Shown: positions 1 through 8,549 of the stretch, in pieces | Layout: each line of letters opens with the position of its first letter | Numbering within the stretch: the stretch's first letter is position 1 | Assembly (NCBI GenBank): GCA_015056495.1 | Contig: SVGC01000018.1 | Location: 1-64,000 of the forward strand | Direction of reading: 5' to 3' | Origin: Butyrivibrio sp. | Lineage (GTDB): Bacteria; Bacillota; Clostridia; Lachnospirales; Lachnospiraceae | DNA length: 64,000 bases | Notes under the pieces: generated by a model | What the model saw: only the letters and a program-made list of their open reading frames with translations | What the model was told of the DNA's origin: nothing | Database searches by the model: none | Translations under genes and position numbers: made by a program

Positions 1-1
1 T

Positions 2-91
2 ACCGTAAATACTGGTAGCACCGAAGATTATGATAGCAAACATATATTCGATAGTCAACGACAAATTAGAAAGATTTGTAGGGATGATTAA
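2..91 (+). CDS. C-terminal tail of a gene cut by the window edge, probably the type I methyltransferase subunit
   Basis: An open frame enters the window at base 2 and ends with TAA at 89-91. The last A of that stop is the A of the hsdS start (TAATG), an arrangement typical of translationally coupled genes. The 29 visible residues are polar and carry no diagnostic motif. Type I loci usually have hsdM directly before hsdS, so hsdM is the likely identity from context only; an accessory gene of the locus is equally allowed by what can be seen. Confidence 0.45.
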   Translation, partial: TVNTGSTEDYDSKHIFDSQRQIRKICRDD

Positions 92-1122
92 TGGGAAATG
101 TAAAGTTAAAAGAACTTGTAGATATATTTTTAGGCGTTACACATACACCTGAATATGTTTTTGATGGTGTGCCATTCTTATCAGTTAAAGATATTAGTGA
201 CGGAGAGATTTCCTTTGATGATTGTAAGTATATATCACAGGAAGAGTATGATTCTTTATCAGAGGGAGCTAAGCCTAAAGTGGGTGATATGCTCTTTTGC
301 AGAGTAGGAACTTTGGGGAAACCAATAATTATTCCTGAAGGAACACCGTTATTTGGATCATTTGTTAGCTTGGGTTATTTAAGAAATAAAGATGCTAATA
401 GATGCGATATGAATTATTTGCGGTATTGGATGTATTCAAATTCTTTTTGGCAACAGGTAAATGCAAATGTTAAAGGTGCTTCACAAGTAAATCTTAATAC
501 TGGTTGGTTATCTAAATTTAATGTTGTTTTACCAGAGATGGAGCAGCAGAAATATCGCATTGCCACCCTGGATCAGTGCAATATGATCATCCGAAAAAGA
601 AAGCAACAGATTGAAGAATTAGACAACCTCATCAAAGCCCGATTTATCGAGCTCTTTGGGGATCCAATTAAGAACACTCAAAACAGAAAAACGACAGAAT
701 TTGTAAATGTTGTTAAGATGCAGAGGGGGTTTGATCTACCGGTTCAAGATAGACAACAGGATGGTGAGATTGCAGTTTATGGCTCCAACGGCGTGTTAGA
801 CCATCATGATATTGCGAAGGTTCAGGGTGGAGGCGTTATTACAGGGCGTTCCGGTACAATAGGGAAAGTGTTTTATACAGAAGGTGACTATTGGCCTCTT
901 AATACTACATTGTTTTCTGTAGATACTCACGGAAATAACGTTGTATATCTGGCCTATTTATTAGAGCTGTTCGATTTAACAAGATTTGTGGAAGGCACAG
1001 GAGTCCCGACACTTAATAGAAATATGTTTCATAACAAATCGATTATAGATGTGGATTTGGCGGAACAGAAAATATTTGCGGAATTTGTTAAACAAGTCGA
1101 CAAATCAAAAGTTGTAGCATAA
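91..1122 (+). CDS. hsdS: Type I restriction-modification specificity subunit (HsdS), C-terminally short
   Basis: HsdS chooses the bipartite DNA target for both the methyltransferase and the restriction complex. The 343-residue protein has a first target-recognition half (about 1-150, ending in the family-like GWLSKFNVVLPE), a central helical spacer (about 151-195, with QQIEELDNLIKARFIELFGD) and a second recognition half (about 200-320, with GGGVITGRSGTIGKVFY and VPTLNRNMF). The second spacer that normally closes the protein starts (EQKIFAEFVKQVDKSK) but stops after VVA, so about 30-50 residues of the usual C-terminal helix are missing. The start overlaps the preceding stop by one base. The family assignment is firm; whether the short form assembles normally is unknown. 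Confidence 0.9.
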   Translation: MGNVKLKELVDIFLGVTHTPEYVFDGVPFLSVKDISDGEISFDDCKYISQEEYDSLSEGAKPKVGDMLFCRVGTLGKPIIIPEGTPLFGSFVSLGYLRNKDANRCDMNYLRYWMYSNSFWQQVNANVKGASQVNLNTGWLSKFNVVLPEMEQQKYRIATLDQCNMIIRKRKQQIEELDNLIKARFIELFGDPIKNTQNRKTTEFVNVVKMQRGFDLPVQDRQQDGEIAVYGSNGVLDHHDIAKVQGGGVITGRSGTIGKVFYTEGDYWPLNTTLFSVDTHGNNVVYLAYLLELFDLTRFVEGTGVPTLNRNMFHNKSIIDVDLAEQKIFAEFVKQVDKSKVVA

Positions 1123-1168
1123 ACCATAGTATTTTATAGATGATGTTTGGCGGAAGGCGAGGGTCACT

Positions 1169-1618
1169 ATGAAAGAATTGAAGTGTACTAATTGCAGTAG
1201 TAATGATTTACAGTTCGAGAATGGTCTATATGTTTGCCAAAACTGTGGTTCTAAGTTTATTCCGGATAAAGAAGATAAAGACATAGATCGCCTTGAAGAT
1301 AAAATGTGCGAGGCGTGGATTGACGAGAAATATGATGATGCAAAAGTCTTAAGTGATAGACTGATTAATGTGGCTCCTCTCCGGGCATATGGATGGGCTA
1401 TTAGAGGCGGATGCCTAATAGGTAATGGTATTACAGATGAAAACGCTGAAATAATAGTGGACTGTTTTGAAAAAACTTTACAATATGCAAATGTCGATGA
1501 AATAGATGATTTGACTGAATTTGTAAAGGGACATGTAAGGCTGAATGGTTCATCTATTCTTAGGCATAATAATTCATTGAAAGATAGACTACTTAAGTTA
1601 TACCCATATCTGTTATAG
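1169..1618 (+). CDS. Small zinc-ribbon protein inside the hsd operon, function unknown
   Basis: The 149-residue protein opens with a treble-clef or zinc-ribbon motif (CTNCSSNDLQF, then VCQNCGSKFIPD), two CxxC pairs about 16 residues apart that should bind one zinc. The rest is acidic and helical, with a stretch resembling a single tetratricopeptide-like helix pair (about 45-85: WIDEKYDDAKVLSDRLINVA). No catalytic motif or signal peptide is visible. It lies between hsdS and hsdR on the same strand, 46 nt after one and 12 nt before the other, so it is probably co-transcribed. Many Firmicutes encode such zinc-ribbon proteins in unrelated contexts, so a role in restriction is inferred from position only. 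Confidence 0.7.
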   Translation: MKELKCTNCSSNDLQFENGLYVCQNCGSKFIPDKEDKDIDRLEDKMCEAWIDEKYDDAKVLSDRLINVAPLRAYGWAIRGGCLIGNGITDENAEIIVDCFEKTLQYANVDEIDDLTEFVKGHVRLNGSSILRHNNSLKDRLLKLYPYLL

Positions 1619-1630
1619 GAGATTTGACCT

Positions 1631-4600
1631 ATGGAAACAAATTTTGATTATCTTTTAACTAAGAAAGAATATGCTGATTTCGCCGCACAGGCAGTAGAAG
1701 CTGAGAGGAGTATAGCCATATCTCCAGCTACATGTGCAATTCTCACGAGAAGAGCCCTAGAGCTTGCTGTAAGGTTTGTTTTTACATACGATTCTGATCT
1801 TAAGCTTCCGTATCAGGATAATGTATCGAGTCTGATTCATGAGTATTCCTTCAGGAGTATTATTGAGCCTAGGCTGTTTCCTATGCTCAAATATACGATC
1901 AGGCTTGGTAATGTGGCTGTTCATACCAACAGTGTTATTAAGCGAGATGATGCTATCATTGCGCTTCGCGATCTTTACGAGTTTTGTGATTGGATTGACT
2001 ATTCATATTCTGCTGATTATGAAGATAAGAAATTTGATGAATCCCTCCTTTCATCCGGCGATGAGAAGCGAGTAAAGGCTGATGAACTTAAGGAATTATA
2101 TGAAAATCTCAGCAGTACGGATAAAAAGCTAGAGGACGTCCTTAAGGAAAATGAAGAGCTGCGTCGTCAGATGGCAGAGGAAAGAAAGCAGCATACTAAG
2201 CAGCGTGACTTCCAGATAGATAAGATTAGCGAAGCGGAGACAAGAAAGCGTTTTATAGATCTTGAGTTAAAAGAAGCAGGATGGTCGATAGGTACAAATT
2301 GTACAGTTGAAGAACCTGTTACCGGTATGCCAAATTCTACAGGGACAGGCTTTGTTGACTACGTGCTTTGGGGGAAAGACAGCCTTCCGCTTGCTGTAGT
2401 GGAAGCCAAGAAGGCATCTGTGGATCCAATCGTTGGAAGTCAGCAGGCTAAGCTTTACGCGGACTGCTTACAGAATAAGTATAATCAGAGGCCGCTCATA
2501 TTTACCACAAATGGCTTTGAAATCTACTATACCAATGACTATGTTAATTATCCTAAGAGAGAAGTATCAGGATTTTTCACACAGGAAGAGTTGCAGCTTG
2601 AGATAGATAGAAGAAAACAGCGTATTCCGTTGGATAAAATAGATATAAGTGATGATATTACAAACCGCCCGTATCAGAAAGAAGCGGTTACAGCAGTATG
2701 TGAAGCCATAATGGGAAATCATCGCAAAATGCTTATTGTCCAGGCTACCGGTTCAGGTAAAACAAGAGTAAGTATCAGTATTGTAGATGTTCTCCGCAGA
2801 CATAACTATGTTAAAAATATTCTTTTCCTTGCAGATAGAACAGCTCTTGTAAAACAAGCAAAAAATAACTATACAAATCTGCTCCCGGATTTATCATGTT
2901 GTAATCTTCTCGATAACAAGGATGATCCTGAGAGCTGTCGCATGATTTTTTCCACCTATCCAACCATGATGAATGCGATAGATGAGAAGAAAAATAAGTT
3001 TGGTGAAAGGCTTTTTGGACCAGGGCATTTTGATCTGATCATTTGTGACGAAGTTCATAGATCCATTTATAAAAAGTATCAAGAGATATTTGAATACTTC
3101 GATGCAATGCTTTTGGGTATGACAGCTACACCTAAGAATGATATTGATAAGAATACTTATGGCATTTTCGATTTGGAAAGGGGAGTGCCTACTTTTGCAT
3201 ACGAGCTGAATAAAGCTGTAGAAGAGGGGTATCTGGTTAATTATTCCACTTTGGAATACAAGTCCAAGATTATGGAGAGTGGAATCCATTACGATGAGCT
3301 TTCTGAGGAAGAAAAGCAGGAGTATGAGGATACCTTTGATGCAGATGACATGGTTTCTGATGACATCTCCAGTGAAGCTATAAACACATGGCTATTTAAT
3401 ACTGATACTATAGATAAAGTGTTAAAAGAGCTGGTTGAGAAAGGCTTAAAGATTGAAGGTGGAGATAAGCTAGGTAAGACTATAATATTTGCCAAGAATT
3501 CATTGCATGCGCAGGCAATTGTAGAACGGTTTGTGAAGCTGTTCCCTGAGTATGGTGGAGACTTCATTAAACAGATTGATTACAGCATTAAGTATGTTGA
3601 TACACTGATTGATGATTTCAGTACCAAGGATAAAATGCCGCAGATAGCAGTATCTGTTGATATGCTGGATACCGGTATTGATATTCCTGAGATATTGAAT
3701 CTCGTGTTCTTTAAGAAAGTGCGCAGCTATGCCAAGTTCTGGCAGATGATTGGCCGAGGTACGAGGCTATGTGCTGATCTTCTTGGAGAAGGTGTAGATA
3801 AGGAGAAGTTCCTTATATTTGATTTTTGCAATAATTTTGAGTTTTTCAGAGTTAACAAGAACGGCTCGGAGAGCGGATTGCAGGCAAGTCTTGCTGAGAA
3901 GACATATACAACGAAGGCTATGATATGCAGAGAGCTTCAAGCTGCAGCATTCACAAGTGATGAAAAGTACGTAAATTATAGAAAAGAGTTGGTAAATGAT
4001 TGCCATAGTGCTGTAATAGAGCTTAATGATGACAGTTTCCTTGTAAAGAGACATCTACGTTATGTTGAGGCATATAGGAACCTGCTTACATGGAATAACC
4101 TTGAAACCGTTGAAATATCTGATATCAAGGAACATATAGCGCCACTTGTTAAGCCAAAAAAGGATAATGAACTGGCAAGACGATTTGACTATCTGATTTA
4201 CAGTATTGACCTTGGAATTCTGCAGAGCAAAAATGTTCAGACTCCTATTGATATAGTGGTTTCAGCTGCAGAAATACTTCAGGGCAAGTATTCTATTCCA
4301 CAGGTAGCAGCGCAGAAAGAGACTATCGAGAAGGTTCAGACACAGGACTTTTGGGATAATGCAACCATCATAGAGCTGGAGCAGGTTCGTGAGGCTATGC
4401 GCGGACTTTTGCAGTACATAGATAAGATAAAGCGCAAGATTTACTATACGAATTTTACTGATGAAATGAGTGATGCTGTTGAAGGTGATCCAATTTATAC
4501 CAGTAATGACCTTAAGAATTATAAGAAAAAGGTTGAGTTCTATCTTAAAGAGCATGAAGATCATTTGTCTGTCTATAAGCTTCGTAATAACAAGAAGCTC

Positions 4601-4990
4601 AATGAAACAGATATGAAGGAACTGGAAAGAATTCTTTGGACAGAGCTTGGATCAAAAGAAGATTATGTCAAGGAATACGGCGATACTCCTGTTGGTAGAC
4701 TGGTAAGAAAGATAGTTGGAGTTGACAGGGCGGCTGTGAATGAGGCTTTCAGCAAATTCCTTTCTGATGAACATCTTAATGTAAATCAGATCAGGTTTGT
4801 AAATCTTATCATTGATTATATTGTCGCAAACGGAAATATTGAAAACAACGCCGTTCTCATGGAGGAGCCTTTTAGGTCACTTGGTAGCATAACAGTTTTG
4901 TTCAAGGACGACCTTGGCACAGCTAAAGAAATCATGAGTGTTGTGGAAGAAATTAAAAATAATTCTGAGATGATGGCACAGGAGGCATAA
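1631..4990 (+). CDS. hsdR: Type I restriction enzyme, R (translocase/endonuclease) subunit with N-terminal DUF4145-like domain
   Basis: HsdR is the ATP-driven DNA translocase and nuclease of type I systems. Domains in order: a DUF4145-like helical domain (about 1-125), a charged coiled coil (about 150-200), a PD-(D/E)XK nuclease fold (about 205-300, with Asp243 in GFVDYVLW and Glu258-Ala-Lys260 in VVEAKK), and a superfamily 2 helicase core with Walker A QATGSGKTR (371-379), the DEVH box (473-476), motif III LGMTATPKN and motif VI QMIGRGTRLC (from 705). The C-terminal 350 residues are helical, as in EcoEI-type R subunits. At 1119 residues it is of normal length and all motor and nuclease residues are present, so it should be active. 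The start is 12 nt after the preceding stop behind a GGAG site. Confidence 0.96.
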   Translation: METNFDYLLTKKEYADFAAQAVEAERSIAISPATCAILTRRALELAVRFVFTYDSDLKLPYQDNVSSLIHEYSFRSIIEPRLFPMLKYTIRLGNVAVHTNSVIKRDDAIIALRDLYEFCDWIDYSYSADYEDKKFDESLLSSGDEKRVKADELKELYENLSSTDKKLEDVLKENEELRRQMAEERKQHTKQRDFQIDKISEAETRKRFIDLELKEAGWSIGTNCTVEEPVTGMPNSTGTGFVDYVLWGKDSLPLAVVEAKKASVDPIVGSQQAKLYADCLQNKYNQRPLIFTTNGFEIYYTNDYVNYPKREVSGFFTQEELQLEIDRRKQRIPLDKIDISDDITNRPYQKEAVTAVCEAIMGNHRKMLIVQATGSGKTRVSISIVDVLRRHNYVKNILFLADRTALVKQAKNNYTNLLPDLSCCNLLDNKDDPESCRMIFSTYPTMMNAIDEKKNKFGERLFGPGHFDLIICDEVHRSIYKKYQEIFEYFDAMLLGMTATPKNDIDKNTYGIFDLERGVPTFAYELNKAVEEGYLVNYSTLEYKSKIMESGIHYDELSEEEKQEYEDTFDADDMVSDDISSEAINTWLFNTDTIDKVLKELVEKGLKIEGGDKLGKTIIFAKNSLHAQAIVERFVKLFPEYGGDFIKQIDYSIKYVDTLIDDFSTKDKMPQIAVSVDMLDTGIDIPEILNLVFFKKVRSYAKFWQMIGRGTRLCADLLGEGVDKEKFLIFDFCNNFEFFRVNKNGSESGLQASLAEKTYTTKAMICRELQAAAFTSDEKYVNYRKELVNDCHSAVIELNDDSFLVKRHLRYVEAYRNLLTWNNLETVEISDIKEHIAPLVKPKKDNELARRFDYLIYSIDLGILQSKNVQTPIDIVVSAAEILQGKYSIPQVAAQKETIEKVQTQDFWDNATIIELEQVREAMRGLLQYIDKIKRKIYYTNFTDEMSDAVEGDPIYTSNDLKNYKKKVEFYLKEHEDHLSVYKLRNNKKLNETDMKELERILWTELGSKEDYVKEYGDTPVGRLVRKIVGVDRAAVNEAFSKFLSDEHLNVNQIRFVNLIIDYIVANGNIENNAVLMEEPFRSLGSITVLFKDDLGTAKEIMSVVEEIKNNSEMMAQEA

Positions 4991-5125
4991 GGTCCCAAGG
5001 ATTTTAGATAAAAAAGCAAATAAAGTGTTCAATTTTTATATTACTTATTTATGAATATCTATGAGAAAATAATTTGAGAAAAACATAGACTTTATTTAGT
5101 TTTTTAATGAATTGGGAGAATACAG

Positions 5126-6238
5126 ATGGATAATGAATTGTTGGAACAGAAGATCAGCCTTGTAGTTGATAAGCTGCTTAATCTTGGCGGAGCGGATTAT
5201 GATCAGGATAAGGATGCATTGCCGGAAGAGCTTATTAAGAGCGGCAAGATTGCCCGTGACTATGGTATTGAGGAATGGGACTGGCCACAGGGTGTTGGGC
5301 TCTACGGGTTGTTTTTGCTTCAGAATTATAGAAAAAATGATGAGTACATGGACTTTTTCATTCATTGGTTTGAGAGAAATCTTGAGATAGGCCTGCCTTC
5401 AAGAAACATCAATACCACTTGTCCATACCTCACTCTTGTAAATATTTTGGACAAGATGCCTGAAAAGGAAAAATATGAGAAGTTATGTCTTGATCAGGCA
5501 AAGTTTTTGATGAATGAGCTTCCAAAGACAAAGGATGGTGGATTCCAGCATGTGACAAGCGCCATCGGAGACAGGAATGGTGTAATGCTAAATGAAGGTC
5601 AGATTTGGGCTGACACTCTATTTATGGCAGTTCTGTTCCTTCAGCAGATGGGAATCAGATATAACAACGAAGACTGGAAGGCAGAGGCAACTCACCAGTT
5701 TCTTGTACATATAAAGTATCTGTATGCTAAAAATTCCGGTCTTTTCTATCATGGATTCAGTTTTGAGAGAAATGATAATTTTGGTGGAATCTATTGGTGC
5801 AGAGGTAACTCCTGGTTTACTTTAGGAGTAACTATTTTCCTTGAAAAAGCAGATTATCTCGATAAAGGAACAAGAAAGTTTTTGATTGACACATTTGTTG
5901 ATCATGCAGAGGCACTAAAGAATTACCAGGCAGAAAATGGTCTTTTCCATACAGTCATAAATGATGTTTCATCTTATGAAGAGGTGTCAGGATCTGCTGC
6001 AATGGCTGCAGGATTACTTAGAGGTATCAAGCAGGGATTATTGTCTGATGATTATAAAGAATGCGCACAGAGGGCTGTAGCAGCTATCTGCGACAATGTA
6101 GATACAGATGGAACAGTTCTTAATGTATCTGCCGGAACAGGAATGGGAATGGATGTGCAGCATTACAAGAATATTCAGATCCGCCCAATGGCATATGGTC
6201 AGTCACTTGCGCTTGTAGCTTTGTGCGAAGCACTATAA
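5126..6238 (+). CDS. Unsaturated glycuronyl (rhamnogalacturonyl) hydrolase, GH105 family, cytoplasmic
   Basis: The 370-residue protein matches the YteR/GH88-GH105 alpha/alpha six-barrel. These enzymes remove the 4,5-unsaturated uronic acid left on oligosaccharides by polysaccharide lyases, by a hydration mechanism. Supporting segments are EWDWPQGVGLYGLF near the N-terminus, QIWADTLFMAVLFLQ with the probable catalytic Asp163, YWCRGNSWFTLG, EEVSGSAAMAAGLLRG and IRPMAYGQSLALVALCEA at the end. There is no signal peptide, so it should act on imported oligosaccharides from pectin or a related polymer. A GGGAGA site lies about 8 nt before the ATG. It stands alone, with no lyase or transporter beside it, so the exact substrate is unresolved. 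Confidence 0.88.
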   Translation: MDNELLEQKISLVVDKLLNLGGADYDQDKDALPEELIKSGKIARDYGIEEWDWPQGVGLYGLFLLQNYRKNDEYMDFFIHWFERNLEIGLPSRNINTTCPYLTLVNILDKMPEKEKYEKLCLDQAKFLMNELPKTKDGGFQHVTSAIGDRNGVMLNEGQIWADTLFMAVLFLQQMGIRYNNEDWKAEATHQFLVHIKYLYAKNSGLFYHGFSFERNDNFGGIYWCRGNSWFTLGVTIFLEKADYLDKGTRKFLIDTFVDHAEALKNYQAENGLFHTVINDVSSYEEVSGSAAMAAGLLRGIKQGLLSDDYKECAQRAVAAICDNVDTDGTVLNVSAGTGMGMDVQHYKNIQIRPMAYGQSLALVALCEAL

Positions 6239-6269
6239 AATGAGCTAGGGCGGCGTGGAAGTGAGCTAT

Positions 6270-6324
6270 GGGGACTGGGACAAGGGGTCATTTTTATAAA
6301 AAATGACCCCTTGTCCCAGTCCCC
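6270..6324. repeat. Perfect 26-bp palindrome with a 3-nt loop (REP-like hairpin)
   Basis: The left arm at 6270-6295 begins GGGGACTGGGACAAGGGGTC. The exact reverse complement lies at 6299-6324, separated by ATA. It sits just after the glycuronyl hydrolase gene. Perfect GC-rich palindromes of this look are common in bacteria that carry REP-associated Y1 (RAYT) transposases. It could also end transcription in both directions, although no run of T follows the arm. Confidence 0.85.
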
Positions 6325-6340
6325 CAGATGTCACCATGTC

Positions 6341-6460
6341 TTACAAGCTTGCAAGCTGAATCATATGATAAGCAATACCGATAGGAGCTGGAAGTATGAC
6401 ATCCATAGCAGCTTCTACCATTATTTCGTTACGTAGTTTTTGTCTTAATTCAGGAGCCAT
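6341..6460 (-). pseudogene. Short conserved-looking ORF or gene remnant downstream of yolD
   Basis: A minus-strand frame can start at ATG 6460 and encodes 39 residues (MAPELRQKLRNEIMVEAA..., ending HMIQLASL). The frame stays open upstream without a better start, and no ribosome-binding site precedes the ATG. The composition is protein-like, with hydrophobic and charged residues alternating as in a helix. It could be the 3' remnant of a lost gene or a third small gene of the polymerase operon. I do not recognise the family. Confidence 0.3.
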
Positions 6461-6540
6461 ACGCTTGTACAATTCTTTTTTGATGTAGTGTAAAGAGAAA
6501 AAATGGCAAAGATTAATAAAGCAATAAACGAAAGAAATGC

Positions 6541-6870
6541 TTATGCCTGTCTGATATCCAGGATATTTTCAAATGAAATCTTTTCATTTACAATCTGGAG
6601 AAAATTAGCAGTAGGAGATATCTTGGCAAGATATCCCGTCTTTTCAAGATATTCACCTTCATGATAATAGACTACAGTTATGATAGAGCCTACGACAAGC
6701 GAACGAAGAGTGTTGTCCAATTCTTCCTTGCGCTCATCTGAGAGCTCTATTTTATTTACAACTATTTTCTCTTTTAATCTGAGGGCATCTTCAAAGCCCT
6801 TTAGTGCTGCGAAAGGAATAAACTGTTTGGCCCTTTTTTCACGGTCCATGGGATAGTGCTTTTTACTCAC
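6541..6870 (-). CDS. YolD-like protein, partner gene of the Y-family polymerase
   Basis: The 109-residue protein has the YolD family signature (REKRAKQFIPFAALKGFEDA) followed by a small beta-rich domain (VVGSIITVVYYHEGEYLEKTGYLAK). YolD-like genes in Firmicutes commonly lie directly downstream of UvrX/YqjW-type Y-family polymerases, and they have been compared with UmuD as possible regulators of translesion synthesis. Here the start overlaps the end of the polymerase gene by 8 nt, so the two are translationally coupled and share the LexA-box promoter upstream. The biochemical role of the family is not settled. Confidence 0.88.
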   Translation of the reverse strand: MSKKHYPMDREKRAKQFIPFAALKGFEDALRLKEKIVVNKIELSDERKEELDNTLRSLVVGSIITVVYYHEGEYLEKTGYLAKISPTANFLQIVNEKISFENILDIRQA

Positions 6871-8131
6871 CGCTGTTATGGCCTCCTATCTGATGGTTTC
6901 TGGTTCTTGTTGTGGCATTATCTAAGAGATTCATACCTTTTAGGATAGCGTCTTTGCCAAATTTCTTTTTTATCTCAATGGCGGCGCGTTGTGCGCGTCT
7001 GTCTTTTTCGGTCATCTCAGGATCAACAAACATATTGTACTGGTGATATTCCTCTGGAATAACGCTACTGCAGCATAGATTAAGTCTCCTGATCTTTTTC
7101 TCAGGATTGACTCTGGCAGCATATATCTGCTCAAAGGCAGGAATGATGATGAAATCACTGCTGGTCTCATCTTCAAAAGTGATACTGCCTCCCGTACTTG
7201 ATCCGTCTGTAAAGCCATCCGCATAGCCTACATATAGGGATATGGACCTGGTTAAAAGATGCTTATCGACCAGATCAAGGCACAACAGATCAGCCATTTC
7301 CTTGACAACAAGCAGAGCGTCTTCATAGCTGTAATCCTTCATCAGTACCTGACCGTTGGTAAGAGAGTTGTTCTTGGAATGGTAATTATGGATATCCGCC
7401 ATAGTAGTGCTTTCCCGGCCCCAGGCGTGGTCAATCATCAGCTCGGCATCTATTCCAAACAGCTTGTAGAGAGTTTCTTCATCAGCCATGGCAATATCTT
7501 TCATGGTCTCCATACCATATTGCCTGAGTTTACGTTCAGTTCCGTGACCTATTCTCCAAAAGTCAGTAAGTGGTCTATGATTCCAAAGTTTTTCTCTAAA
7601 AGATTCTTCAGTCAGCTCACCAATAAAGTCAGGGCTGTGTTTGGATACAATATCGAGTGCTATTTTTGCAAGGTACATATTGGTGCCTATTCCACAGGTT
7701 GCACGGATATGAAGCTTATCAGATATATCTTTCATGATACGTTTTCCAAGGTCACGTGGAGTAGTGTTGTACAGAGTGAGATAGTCCGTAACATCCAGAA
7801 ATGCCTCATCAATTGAATAGACATGGATATCTTCTTTTGCAATGTAGCTAAGGTAGATTGCATATATTTCTGCAGAATAATCAATGTAGAGCTGCATCCG
7901 CGGCTTGGCAGTGATGTATTCAATATTTGGAGGTATCTCCCTAAGTCTGCATCTGTTTCTTATTCCCAGAGCTTTCATAGATGGGGATATTGCAAGGCAT
8001 ATAGTATTCTTAGACCTGTCTGGATCTGCAACTACAAGATTGGTAGTAAGCGGATCAAGTCCTCTCTCAGCGCATTCTACAGAAGCGTAAAATGATTTAA
8101 GGTCTATAACTAAATACGCGCGTTGTGCCAT
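6863..8131 (-). CDS. Y-family DNA polymerase (DinB/UmuC type, UvrX/YqjW-like), SOS mutagenesis
   Basis: This is a translesion polymerase. The palm carries the metal-binding set YLVIDLKSFYASVE (Asp10) and VYSIDEAFLD (Asp108, Glu109). A thumb with HhH-like segments (DFWRIGHGTERKLRQYGM) and a little-finger domain follow. A longer frame reaches further upstream, but ATG 8131 is preferred: GGAGGG lies 7 nt before it and the protein then begins MAQRAYLVIDLKSF as in homologues, giving 422 residues. It overlaps the YolD-like gene by 8 nt. A canonical promoter overlapped by a LexA box precedes it, so DNA-damage induction is expected. The UvrX/YqjW subgroup is often plasmid- or phage-linked in Bacillus; nothing here shows recent transfer. 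Confidence 0.93.
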   Translation of the reverse strand: MAQRAYLVIDLKSFYASVECAERGLDPLTTNLVVADPDRSKNTICLAISPSMKALGIRNRCRLREIPPNIEYITAKPRMQLYIDYSAEIYAIYLSYIAKEDIHVYSIDEAFLDVTDYLTLYNTTPRDLGKRIMKDISDKLHIRATCGIGTNMYLAKIALDIVSKHSPDFIGELTEESFREKLWNHRPLTDFWRIGHGTERKLRQYGMETMKDIAMADEETLYKLFGIDAELMIDHAWGRESTTMADIHNYHSKNNSLTNGQVLMKDYSYEDALLVVKEMADLLCLDLVDKHLLTRSISLYVGYADGFTDGSSTGGSITFEDETSSDFIIIPAFEQIYAARVNPEKKIRRLNLCCSSVIPEEYHQYNMFVDPEMTEKDRRAQRAAIEIKKKFGKDAILKGMNLLDNATTRTRNHQIGGHNSGE

Positions 8132-8155
8132 GCAAATGCCCTCCATTCTGCTTTG

Positions 8156-8189
8156 ATTATAAACATTTTTTTGCAAGAACACAAGTTCT
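8156..8189 (-). promoter_or_regulatory. SOS promoter: LexA box overlapping the -35 of the polymerase/YolD operon
   Basis: On the minus strand the promoter reads TTGTGT (8184-8179), a 17-nt spacer, and a perfect TATAAT (8161-8156). The perfect dyad GAAC-ACAA-GTTC lies at 8177-8188 (AGAAC...GTTCT with flanks) and covers the -35. It matches the Gram-positive LexA operator core GAACNNNNGTTC. Bound LexA would block RNA polymerase, which fits DNA-damage control of the polymerase. Confidence 0.85.
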
Positions 8190-8224
8190 GCTTGTTGGTC
8201 GTATGGGTAGAAAATGTCATTTTT

Positions 8225-8428
8225 TGACTAAGACACTGATAATCCGGGTATTTAGTCACTGATTTTCCGTTGTAGTCCAGGATATTGAAGTGGACGAGTG
8301 ACTAAGAGGTTTCAAATTGCTTGTTTTAGCCACTTTTTCCAATCATAAATCTAAGTTTTGTATGAAACTGTCTTCAAATTGAAACAATCTAGTGACTAAG
8401 ATATGCCAAAAATCCAGCCTTAGTCATT
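8225..8428. repeat. Three inverted-arm units (AGTGACTAA / TTAGTCACT) each enclosing exactly 20 nt
   Basis: The units are TGACTAA 8225-8231 with TTAGTCA 8252-8258, AGTGACTAA 8297-8305 with TTAGCCACT 8326-8334, and AGTGACTAA 8391-8399 with TTAGTCATT 8420-8428. The enclosed segment is 20 nt in all three, although the enclosed sequences differ. Left-arm spacings are 74 and 94 nt. The stretch from 8190 to 8470 has no convincing gene. The architecture (short inverted arms around 20 nt) matches the larger array at 25874-26258 with different arm sequences. Confidence 0.75.
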
Positions 8429-8549
8429 TTTGCATATTAATTAGGAGTGCTGCTTATAATCGTTGAAAACATGGATATGGATTACGTAAGATCAAAGGTA
8501 AAAAAATTTAGCGGAAAATATAGAGAAATCCTATGGAAAGAAATATAAT

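Noticed and set aside
7259..7816. Plus-strand gene of 185 residues
   Set aside because: It lies wholly opposite the Y-family polymerase gene, whose catalytic motifs are intact; the antisense translation has no recognisable domain or start site.
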